DNA from: an uncultured Campylobacter sp.
GTDB lineage: Bacteria; Campylobacterota; Campylobacteria; Campylobacterales; Campylobacteraceae
Direction: 5' to 3'
Assembly (NCBI GenBank): GCA_937965895.1
Contig: CALCKS010000184.1
Location: 1 to 35,628, forward strand
DNA length: 35,628 nucleotides
The translations under genes were made by a program, and so were the position numbers. This document shows positions 1-7,696 of the stretch, piece after piece (within the stretch, counting starts at the first letter, position 1; every line of letters begins with the position of its first letter). The notes under the pieces are model-generated. The model searched no databases and had not been told where the DNA came from. It saw only the letters and a program-made list of their open reading frames with translations.

Positions 1-15
1 TTTCATTTTTGAAAA

Positions 16-132
16 TAGATTCTCGGACTTTTTATATATTGCTAACTACCTAAAAATCATTATCTTAAGCATAAATTTAGTAAAACGCTAGGAATTTGAA
101 ATTAAAATTTGGCTAGATTCTCGGACTTTTTA
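16..132 (+). repeat. Direct repeat in CRISPR leader
   Basis: The 19-nt sequence TAGATTCTCGGACTTTTTA occurs at 16-34 and again, identically, at 114-132, a period of 98 nt. The second copy lies just upstream of the probable array promoter at 144-149. It may be a leader-binding or integration motif, or the trace of a duplicated leader. Only the repetition is seen; the role is inferred. Confidence 0.6.
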
Positions 133-140
133 GCTATATA

Positions 141-149
141 TGATATAAT
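141..149 (+). promoter_or_regulatory. Probable CRISPR array promoter (extended -10)
   Basis: TGATATAAT gives a TGn extended -10 followed by a perfect TATAAT at 144-149. No good -35 is visible 17 nt upstream, which fits an extended -10 promoter. Transcription would start near 156, about 50 nt before the first repeat at 208, in the direction expected for repeats ending in ATTGAAAC. Confidence 0.5.
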
Positions 150-207
150 GGCACTTTTCAATAGTTCTTTAAAAACTCATTGTTAATCTTAATGTGTTTT
201 TTAGGCT

Positions 208-622
208 ATTTGATTCGAATTTCCCCGATCTAGGGGATTGAAACGTTGCGTTGTGCTGAGTAAGGTTTAAGATCTTTTTCATTGTGTTATTTGATTCAAA
301 TTTCCCCGATCTAGGGGATTGAAACCTGCTCCTATTGGAGCATTTTTTAAATACGCTTCGGCTAATTTGATTCAAATTTCCCCGATCTAGGGGATTGAAA
401 CCCTACGATGTCCATTAGCTTCCAGCCTAGATAAATACGATTTGATTCAAATTTCCCCGATCTAGGGGATTGAAACGTGCCAACTACGCCCTTACCGTCG
501 CGCCTTGCATAGAATTTGATTCAAATTTCCCCGATTTAGGGGATTGAAACTCATTTAGAATCCTTTGAAATAGAATGTAAGCGTTTCTCATTTGATTCAA
601 ATCTCCCCGATCTAGGGGATTG
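208..622 (+). CRISPR. CRISPR array, 6 repeats and 5 spacers
   Basis: Repeats of 37 nt start with ATTTGATTC, carry CCCCGATCTAGGGG in the middle and end in GATTGAAAC. They lie at 208-244, 289-325, 365-401, 440-476 and 514-550, with a degenerate last one at 590-622 that loses the GAAAC end. Spacers are 44, 39, 38, 37 and 39 nt. Repeats 1 and 5 have one change each; the last has a C in AAATCTCC and a diverged 3' end, which marks the trailer side. The ATTGAAAC end is typical of Cas6-processed type I or III repeats. No cas1, cas2 or effector gene is in the window, so subtype cannot be set; the adjoining Csx-type gene favours a type III component somewhere in the genome. Confidence 0.97.
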
Positions 623-691
623 TGTGTCAAATACCGCACCTGACGCATTGGGGCAAGTAAAAGCAGTGAGCATGAAAAATAGGGGAATAAT
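623..691 (+). other. CRISPR trailer, repeated at 28.2 kb
   Basis: The sequence after the last repeat contains a stretch around 637-674 that recurs near 28201-28238 with a few changes. Read in one frame it gives DALGQVKAVSM followed by KNRGII and a TGA at 693-695 that overlaps the ATG of the next gene as ATGA. The second copy reads DALGPVKAVSM in the same frame. This could be the tail of a lost coding sequence, or only DNA-level duplication. Confidence 0.5.
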
Positions 692-1984
692 ATGAAAGTC
701 GTAACGATTTTGGGTATAGGGCGCGTACAAGAGCGATTTGAAGACAGACCTATTTATAAATACGATAAAAGGCTTGAGTGTTTATATACGCTAAAAAAGC
801 AAAGATACACGAATATGCTTGCGCTTTTAATCGATAACTTTGATCCGCAAGATATCATACCTATCTTTACTATGGATGCAAAGACTTCGCAAACGGCGGT
901 TTTAAAAAATGAATTTCAAGATGAACATATAGAGATATTTAACGACAAAAATTTCATTAGTAACGATAAAGATTTTTACAAAATTTTACGTATCATAAAC
1001 GATACGATATCGGACGAAGACGAATACATAATCGACCTAACCCACGGCTTTAGGCATATTCCTATTTTAGCTACTATCTCGCTTATCTCCCAAAATCTAA
1101 ACAATACGGACAAGATCAAACATATATTTTTTGCAAAAGAGATGGATCTATATAAAGAATACGAAATAATCGATCTAAAAGAGTATCTGGAGTTTGCAAA
1201 TATGTCGTATATGCTAGAAACTTTTGATAAAAATTATACCGTTTCGTTTGTGGCCGCATTTGAAAATGAAGACTTTGAAAATTTAAGAGGCGAGCTGGCA
1301 AAGTTTTCAAACGATATTCTTTCTAACTCGCTAAAAGCGCTAGATAATCGTTTCGATGTAATTTTAGAATACATAGAAAATATCAAAAAGAACGAGCAAA
1401 TTTTTACTTTTCAAGCTAGCCTTGATAAGATCAAAAGACATGTGGAGGAGCTAAAGCAAATCAGTCAAAAGGAAGATTTTCAAAAGTTGTATGAAATGGC
1501 TAAAGTATTTAATCAAAAAGGCTATTTATTAAACGCTATAACATTGCTTTTTGAAGGGATTGGGCGTTATTGTGCAAGTAGGCTAGAGAAAATCAGCCCT
1601 AAAGTAGAAACTTACGTAAGGGAGTTTAAAAATAGCGAGATTTTTGATTCTTATGATTTAACTAATCAATCTAGAAATTTAGTGAAAGTCGGTAGAAATA
1701 TGAAGTCATATTTATTTGGCACGGAAAAGGCGCGAGCTCATTTTGGGCTTAGCGAAGCAAAAGCAAGAGGATATCTGGCTGATATTAAAAACTTGATATG
1801 TGATAGACTGGAAGCAATCCCAAATATTGAAGAATTTAAAAATTTTATCTTTGATGCAGAAAAATTTAGAAATAATCTAGCGCACGGTAACAGCAGCGAC
1901 GAGATTAAAAATACGAAACTAAACTTCAAGAACCTTTTAGATGGCTATAAAAAATTCTGTATAGATGGTGATATTCTTGCTTAA
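692..1984 (+). CDS. CRISPR-associated CARF-HEPN protein, Csx1/Csx2 DxTHG family
   Basis: A 430-residue protein of the Csx2 (TM1812, DxTHG) branch of CARF proteins. The N-terminal CARF half begins MKVVTILGIG and carries the diagnostic motif DLTHGFRHIP at residues 115-124 (D115, T117, H118, G119). The C-terminal half is helical and ends in a HEPN active-site motif, R393-N-N-L-A-H398 (Rx4H). In this family, type III effectors make cyclic oligoadenylate; CARF binds it and HEPN then cuts RNA non-specifically, giving dormancy or death of infected cells. The start has an AGGGGA ribosome site at 681-686 and lies 69 nt after the last CRISPR repeat. No Cas10 is seen nearby, so its activator must be encoded elsewhere or be missing. 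Family and motifs are clear; activity is inferred. Confidence 0.9.
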   Translation: MKVVTILGIGRVQERFEDRPIYKYDKRLECLYTLKKQRYTNMLALLIDNFDPQDIIPIFTMDAKTSQTAVLKNEFQDEHIEIFNDKNFISNDKDFYKILRIINDTISDEDEYIIDLTHGFRHIPILATISLISQNLNNTDKIKHIFFAKEMDLYKEYEIIDLKEYLEFANMSYMLETFDKNYTVSFVAAFENEDFENLRGELAKFSNDILSNSLKALDNRFDVILEYIENIKKNEQIFTFQASLDKIKRHVEELKQISQKEDFQKLYEMAKVFNQKGYLLNAITLLFEGIGRYCASRLEKISPKVETYVREFKNSEIFDSYDLTNQSRNLVKVGRNMKSYLFGTEKARAHFGLSEAKARGYLADIKNLICDRLEAIPNIEEFKNFIFDAEKFRNNLAHGNSSDEIKNTKLNFKNLLDGYKKFCIDGDILA

Positions 1985-2011
1985 AAGCTAAAACACGAAT
2001 TTTATAAAAAC

Positions 2012-2075
2012 TAGGCTCATCGTAACTCAATACCTCTTATGCTTGTATTAAGCTCCGTTGAGCCTAATAATTTTT
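2012..2075. terminator. Stem-loop between convergent genes
   Basis: Arms TAGGCTCA (2012-2019) and TGAGCCTA (2059-2066) pair perfectly, with a smaller inner pairing AATAC/GTATT. A T-rich run follows at 2071-2075. It sits between the ends of the Csx gene and the res gene and may terminate rightward transcripts, though the loop is long. Confidence 0.45.
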
Positions 2076-5000
2076 ACCTCATAACTTTATCCAGTAGCGA
2101 TTTATAGCTATCTACTACGTCATAGACCACACTACCATTGCTTATAGCCTTAAAATGCTCCTTTGCGCAGTGGATTTTAGACTCTTCGACTTGGCGAAGT
2201 TGCATAGAGTTCATAGACCCCTTAGTCTCTGCAACAAAATAAATGTGCTTGATATCGCCCTCATAAAACGCGATCGCCCAGTCGGGATTATATTTTCCCA
2301 CAGGCGTGCTTATATAAAAGCCGCTTGGAAGCTTAACATAAACGGCAACATCCTTGCTTGTATCTAAATCCATTGCAAAAGCTTTTTCATTAGCCGAATC
2401 ATATACGACATGATCGTAAAGATGTTTTTTTGTTTTAACCGCATTTTTGTCAAGCTGACCTTTTATCGTAGGATCCGTAAAAACTGCGGTATCGTATTTT
2501 TCATCTAGCGCATTATAGGTAATATGCTGTATAATCGCCGTCGCTTTTTCATCATTTATAAGAGCGGCTGCTTTTATGATAAATTCCTCAGGATTTGACT
2601 TAAATTGATCAAATGTCGTAAGATTTATACCTTGAAGAATTTTGATAATAGCTTTTCTCGTAAGGCCAGTCTCATCTACTAGTTTTCCTATCAAGTCATA
2701 TTTGATACTTGAATTTAGGGCTATTGCATGGTTGTAGTTTTGGGCATCTTCTTTTACAAAAGACTCTCCAGATATCAACTCTTCTTTTGAGCGGATTTGC
2801 TCCATTGCTCCAGTTTCGACTCTAAAGTAAATTTTTGAAACTTGCAAATTCTTATCTAAAGACTCAATTGCCTTTTTTACAAGCTCATCCGTATCAAAGT
2901 CGACCACATATACGGATTTTGAGTTGATCTTGTTCCACAGCTCCTTAAATTCAGGCATAGCAAGTTTGTCTTCATCTACTGATAGCTCGACGTTGTTTTT
3001 ACGCGCATCTTCAGGCATCATCGCTTTGCTATCATAAACAGAATCGATAATCGCAATGACAGATTGAGCAAAGTCAACCACTTCATCAGCAAGCTTTATA
3101 TTGCCATTTGCCTTGTCTGCATAATATTTATCAGTTAGCGATCCTTGCTTGTCTATATAGCCTTCCGTGCGTAAGCAAACGTATATTTCTCTAGCGATAT
3201 CATCAGTTATCACGTCGCTATTGCCGCTCGAGTCAACTATAACTTTACCGGTAAATAGCTCAGGCGTTACCGCTCTTGGTCTATCCGAAATAGCCTGGGC
3301 AAGCTCACTTTGAAGCCCTTTGGCAAAACTATCATAGCTTTCGCTAGCGATAACGGTAAGTACGTTTACATTGTGAACATCATTTCCAAGTACATTACTA
3401 TCCATACGCTCGCCGTTTTGATTTACGCAAAGTCTAAGGCCGCGACCGACCTCTTGGCGTTTTCTTGTTTCGCTAGTGCTTTGTTTTAAAGTGCAAATTT
3501 GAAATACATTAGGATTATCCCATCCTTCACGAAGCGCAGAGTGCGAAAATATAAATCTAACCGGGGACTTATTTGGATCTCTATCAAGCAGACGCTCTTT
3601 GTCTTTCATGATAAGATTGTAGGCATCAACGTCATCGGTCGTAGTTTCTTTGCGACCTACTTTAGGATCAATCATATTTCCTTTTTTGTCGATAGAAAAA
3701 TATCCCGCATGCGTACTTTTAGCTGGGATCAAATCAAGATACTTCAAATAATCATTCTCGTTTGTGTCAATCTGTAAATTTTCAACAATATCCTTATATT
3801 CTTCTTCAAATATATCAGCATAAGCACCGTTTGTAGGCTCTCCGGCTGCGCCATACTGCCTATATTTGGCTACTTCATCGATGAAAAATAGCGAAAGTAC
3901 CTTGATACCTTTATGAAATAGCTCACGTTCTCTTTGAATGTGCGAAATGATAGTCTCTCTTATCTGTATTCGGCGAAGCTGGTCCTCGCTTACTTTACCG
4001 ATAACGTCTCCGGCGTAAATTTTAATGCCGTTAAGAAATTCCACCGAGTCGTCGCGCCCATCGATTTTTGAGATAATAAAACCCTGTTTATACTCCTCTA
4101 ACTGACCGGAGTTATCATATAGGTTATATCCCTCGCTTACCGTTTTTGTGATCTTGCGGATGCCGCTTGCGCCCTTGTAATCAAACTGGATGGTAGCCGT
4201 CGGTGCTAATTTTGAGAGATTAATGCTTTCAAGATAGACATAGCCATCTGTAGCCGTACTACCTGATTCTGTGATGCCTTTGACTGCGATTTTCTTGACG
4301 AGACGTTTATTGTATGCCTCCATCGCGTCTAGGCGGTAGATCATATTGTAGATACTATCGCTTTTATGCGTTGCAGAGTATCGAAGCGTCATCAGCGGAT
4401 TAAATTGCTTTAAATTTTCCTTTGTTTGTTTGCCTTCCACGGATTGGGGCTCATCGATAATAACAATAGGATTTGTCTTGGCAATGATATCTATTGGCTT
4501 GCGAGAACGAAACTCATCAAGCTCCATATGAATTCGTCTCGCATCTTTTCCTTTTGCGTTAAACGCTTGAGAATTTATGATCATAACATTTATAGAGCTA
4601 TCCGATGCAAACTGATCGATTTGCGTAAGTTGAGCGGAATTATAAATAAAAAAGCGAACCTTTTTGCCGTATTCCTCGGCAAAGTGCTCCTGCGTCATCA
4701 AAAACGACTTATACACGCCCTCACGGATAGCGATACTTGGCACGACGATGATAAATTTGCTCCAGCCATAGTGCTTATTAAGCTCAAACATCGTCTTGAT
4801 ATAGGTATAAGTTTTGCCGACTCCCGTTTCCATCTCGATCGTTAGATTGTATCTACCTTCTAGTTTGGCTGAAGGCTTTATTTGATTATATCTTTGTAGT
4901 TTTTGTATATTTTCTAAGATGATATTGTCATTTAGCTCGGGTACTATTTTTTGATTGCTCCAGCCGGTAAAGTCCTCAAATTCTAGCGTTTGCTGATAAC

Positions 5001-5118
5001 TCCCCGCGCCTTTATCTATCATGTAGGTCGGCGTTAGATAGGGCTGCCCGGCAAATACACCCACTACGGCTTTGGCGGCATCTGCTTGAAATTTTTGATG
5101 CTTAAATTGCAGTTTCAT
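2074..5118 (-). CDS. res: Type III restriction-modification enzyme, Res subunit
   Basis: A 1014-residue type III restriction subunit, a superfamily 2 helicase fused to an endonuclease. Visible motifs are METGVGKT (Walker A, 96-103), DEPQ (motif II, 222-225), SAT (motif III, 248-250) and, in the second RecA-like domain, ALREGWDNPNVFQIC followed by QEVGRGLRL (motifs V-VI). The C-terminal nuclease has the PD-ExK pattern D946 (PDWA), E964 and K966 (ETKG). In type III systems Res joins Mod, translocates or switches on ATP hydrolysis, and cuts about 25 bp from unmethylated sites. The length is normal and nothing is broken. Start is at a GGAGC ribosome site, 12 nt after mod ends, as the last gene of a four-gene operon. 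Confidence 0.95.
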   Translation of the reverse strand: MKLQFKHQKFQADAAKAVVGVFAGQPYLTPTYMIDKGAGSYQQTLEFEDFTGWSNQKIVPELNDNIILENIQKLQRYNQIKPSAKLEGRYNLTIEMETGVGKTYTYIKTMFELNKHYGWSKFIIVVPSIAIREGVYKSFLMTQEHFAEEYGKKVRFFIYNSAQLTQIDQFASDSSINVMIINSQAFNAKGKDARRIHMELDEFRSRKPIDIIAKTNPIVIIDEPQSVEGKQTKENLKQFNPLMTLRYSATHKSDSIYNMIYRLDAMEAYNKRLVKKIAVKGITESGSTATDGYVYLESINLSKLAPTATIQFDYKGASGIRKITKTVSEGYNLYDNSGQLEEYKQGFIISKIDGRDDSVEFLNGIKIYAGDVIGKVSEDQLRRIQIRETIISHIQRERELFHKGIKVLSLFFIDEVAKYRQYGAAGEPTNGAYADIFEEEYKDIVENLQIDTNENDYLKYLDLIPAKSTHAGYFSIDKKGNMIDPKVGRKETTTDDVDAYNLIMKDKERLLDRDPNKSPVRFIFSHSALREGWDNPNVFQICTLKQSTSETRKRQEVGRGLRLCVNQNGERMDSNVLGNDVHNVNVLTVIASESYDSFAKGLQSELAQAISDRPRAVTPELFTGKVIVDSSGNSDVITDDIAREIYVCLRTEGYIDKQGSLTDKYYADKANGNIKLADEVVDFAQSVIAIIDSVYDSKAMMPEDARKNNVELSVDEDKLAMPEFKELWNKINSKSVYVVDFDTDELVKKAIESLDKNLQVSKIYFRVETGAMEQIRSKEELISGESFVKEDAQNYNHAIALNSSIKYDLIGKLVDETGLTRKAIIKILQGINLTTFDQFKSNPEEFIIKAAALINDEKATAIIQHITYNALDEKYDTAVFTDPTIKGQLDKNAVKTKKHLYDHVVYDSANEKAFAMDLDTSKDVAVYVKLPSGFYISTPVGKYNPDWAIAFYEGDIKHIYFVAETKGSMNSMQLRQVEESKIHCAKEHFKAISNGSVVYDVVDSYKSLLDKVMR

Positions 5119-5130
5119 ATCGCTTGCTCC

Positions 5131-7032
5131 TTATATGACTTTTACTCTAGTATCAGGCGCAAGTAGTTTAAATATCTCCGCTACATTGATCTTCGATGGG
5201 CTATCTGCAAAGCTACTATCTCTAAAGACCGCGCGAAGCGGACGTTTCTTTGCGATCTCTTTTATCACGTTCTCGGAGATATTTTCATTAAAACAAGCGA
5301 TCAAATCCCCATCGTTATAATTATGTACCGTGTACTCTCCGATCTTTTCGCAAGCGTATGGAAGCGACAATGGAAGCCCCCATTCTAGCAAGCAACCAAA
5401 AAGCAGGTCTAGATCGCTCCTATCAGGTTTTACGTTTGACTCTAGCGTAGAAAGTAGGTCTTGGCTATATTCGCTAGCACTATAGTAAACATCTCTCATA
5501 TTTGTATCGTCTAGCTTGAGTACCCTAAAGCCGGTATCTAAATTTTCAATGCCCTCTTTATCTTTGTTTTCTTCTAAAATTTTCTTACCGGCACGGCGTA
5601 TGCGTTCTTTGCCTATTTCGCAGATGTTTTTGTATCCGGCTTTATAGGCTTCGCTTGCTTCATCTGTTTTTTCGGGAAGTTGCACCATGATAAATTTACG
5701 GTGTGCGTTATCTTGCATATTAGCATTAAATAGGGCATGAGCCGAGGAGGAAGAACCGGAAAAAAAATCCATAATCACGTCATTATTATTTGAAAAATTT
5801 TCAATAAAAAACTCAAGCAATTTAGTTGGCTTGGGTGTTTGGAAGGGTAAATCTCTTGTTTGGGTAATTCCGAACAACTCTTTTAGCTCCTCTTTTGCTT
5901 CATTATTATTTGATAATTCAAGAAATGAAGGTATTTTGACATTTCCTCCGCCATCTTTTTCATAGAATTTTTTATAAACAGGATACTTGCTTGATTTAGA
6001 ATTTTTAAATTCTATCCTGCCATCACGGAGAAGTTCCTCATAAGTCTCTTTTGCACAGATCCACTGAGTTGTAACACTTTCCCCATTAGGCAAATTGATT
6101 GGATAAACTAATGTAGGCCTAGGGTCTAAGTTGGATTTAAGAGGTCTTGTATAATACATCCCTCTTTCTTCGTAATAAATATCCTTTTGAGTAAATTTCC
6201 CTTTTTCTTCATTTGGTCGTGACATAGAAATTTCACCAATATTATTGATTTCTTTAGCATATGCAAGAATATATTCATGATAGTCTACAAATGTATTAGT
6301 TCCCTTCCCACCTGTATATTTCTTCTTCCATACTAAAATAGCCAATCGATTGCAACGACTAAAAATTTCATCAGCAAGCTTGGTAAGGTTTTCTACCTCG
6401 TTATCATCAATGCTGATAAAAATCACCCCGTCATCGCTAAGCAAATTTCTTGCAAGCAGTAGTCTTGGATAGATCATAGAGCACCAATCAGAGTGAAAAC
6501 GGCCGTTGCTATCTGTGTTTTTAAACATGCGGTTGCCAGCCTCATCGATCTCGCCTGATTCGCTTGCGTATTCGTCGCTACTCATCTTAAAATCATCGTT
6601 GTAAATAAAGTCATTTCCTGTGTTGTAAGGCGGATCGATATAGATCATCTTTACCTTGCCTAGATAGCTCTCTTGCAAAAGTTTTAAAACCTCAAGATTG
6701 TCGCCTTCTATGTATAAATTTTCCGTTTTATTCCAATTTACGCTCTCATCTTTGCAAGGTCTAAGCGTCTTTCGTATTGGCTTGTTTGCTTCAATGATAG
6801 ACGCCTTTTTGCCGACCCATGTAAATTCATAAGCTTCGTTACCATCAACAACGTCTTTTGATAGCATCTGCTTTAGTAGCTCGAAATTTATAGCTTTTTT
6901 ATAGACCTTGTTTTCCGCTGTACTTTTTTCTTCATCTAGTATTTCTGTAATGCAATTAGGAAACAAAGCCCCAATCTTCTCAATATTTTGAGCGGTAATA
7001 TCTGCGGTCTCCATTTTCATTTTATCCATCAT
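5131..7032 (-). CDS. mod: Type III DNA methyltransferase, Mod subunit
   Basis: A 633-residue beta-class amino-methyltransferase, expected to be N6-adenine specific. Motif IV is DPPY at residues 133-136 (within YIDPPYNTGND) and motif I is DFFSGSSSSAHAL starting at 422, the order (IV before I) that defines the beta class. The region between them, about 220-400, should hold the target recognition domain that sets the methylated sequence. Mod both protects the host and directs Res. The ATG overlaps the stop of the upstream DUF4391 gene as ATGA, so translation is coupled. An A8 run (5760-5767) lies in motif I coding sequence; it is a possible slippage site but the frame is intact here. Confidence 0.95.
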   Translation of the reverse strand: MMDKMKMETADITAQNIEKIGALFPNCITEILDEEKSTAENKVYKKAINFELLKQMLSKDVVDGNEAYEFTWVGKKASIIEANKPIRKTLRPCKDESVNWNKTENLYIEGDNLEVLKLLQESYLGKVKMIYIDPPYNTGNDFIYNDDFKMSSDEYASESGEIDEAGNRMFKNTDSNGRFHSDWCSMIYPRLLLARNLLSDDGVIFISIDDNEVENLTKLADEIFSRCNRLAILVWKKKYTGGKGTNTFVDYHEYILAYAKEINNIGEISMSRPNEEKGKFTQKDIYYEERGMYYTRPLKSNLDPRPTLVYPINLPNGESVTTQWICAKETYEELLRDGRIEFKNSKSSKYPVYKKFYEKDGGGNVKIPSFLELSNNNEAKEELKELFGITQTRDLPFQTPKPTKLLEFFIENFSNNNDVIMDFFSGSSSSAHALFNANMQDNAHRKFIMVQLPEKTDEASEAYKAGYKNICEIGKERIRRAGKKILEENKDKEGIENLDTGFRVLKLDDTNMRDVYYSASEYSQDLLSTLESNVKPDRSDLDLLFGCLLEWGLPLSLPYACEKIGEYTVHNYNDGDLIACFNENISENVIKEIAKKRPLRAVFRDSSFADSPSKINVAEIFKLLAPDTRVKVI

Positions 7033-7685
7033 AGTTCCTCCAAATTTCTTTTAAGTTTTTTAAGCTCATTATTTATCTGTATCTGCTTGTTTAGCTGTTT
7101 TTCTTTGCGTATTTTGGACTCTAGCGCTAAAATTTGCTTTTGCAACAGCTCCTTTTGCTCTGATCTAGCCACAGAATCTTTAAGACTTTCATCTGAAACC
7201 ATTTTTTGCAATATTTCGCCGGCTATCTGGCGAACGAAATTTTCATAGGCTGCATCAAGGTTTAATCCCTCTAGTTTCAAAGGCAAATCTTGCTTATCTA
7301 GCCAATCGGTATAGTAGTATGAATTTACTTTAAAAGCCATATTTCTAGATATAGCAGCCTCTTTATAGCTAATGCAAGCCTTGTATCTGCCCTGATACTC
7401 TAAGATAAAAACTATATGATACGGCACCGCTCTATCTATATGGCGCAATAGCTCATTATCTAGGTTTGGGCTCTTTAAAAACACCTCAAAGACTTCGATC
7501 TCTTTTACGAGATTGCCGTCTGCAAGGTTAGTGCTTGAAGATGCGATTTTATAACTCCAAAGAATTTTATCTACTTGCTCTATAAATATTTTCTTTAAAG
7601 CAGGCGATATCTCTAAATTTTCATAAAATTTCTGTTTTGGGATTTTTTTGTTAAATTCCGTACTTTTTGGTAACTCTATAGCCAT
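7029..7685 (-). CDS. DUF4391-like protein of restriction operon
   Basis: A 218-residue protein that matches what I know of the DUF4391 family, commonly found beside type III or helicase-type restriction genes. It begins MAIELPKSTEFNKKIPK, has a globular core with HIDRAVPYHIVFILEY (about residues 92-107), and ends in a lysine-rich coiled coil (about 165-218). No catalytic motif is evident. It has a GGAG ribosome site, starts 11 nt after the helicase gene and overlaps mod by four bases, so it is clearly part of the same system. Its job is unknown; an adaptor between helicase and Mod/Res is a guess. Confidence 0.7.
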   Translation of the reverse strand: MAIELPKSTEFNKKIPKQKFYENLEISPALKKIFIEQVDKILWSYKIASSSTNLADGNLVKEIEVFEVFLKSPNLDNELLRHIDRAVPYHIVFILEYQGRYKACISYKEAAISRNMAFKVNSYYYTDWLDKQDLPLKLEGLNLDAAYENFVRQIAGEILQKMVSDESLKDSVARSEQKELLQKQILALESKIRKEKQLNKQIQINNELKKLKRNLEEL

Positions 7686-7696
7686 GGATAGCTCCG

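Noticed and set aside
169..375. A 68-codon frame on the minus strand across the CRISPR array
   Set aside because: It is made of the translated repeats themselves and has no meaning as a gene.
5760..5767. A8 run in mod as a phase-variation switch
   Set aside because: Runs of eight A are common in this AT-rich DNA, and phase-variable mod genes usually carry longer G, C or tetranucleotide repeats. Noted only as a possible slippage site.
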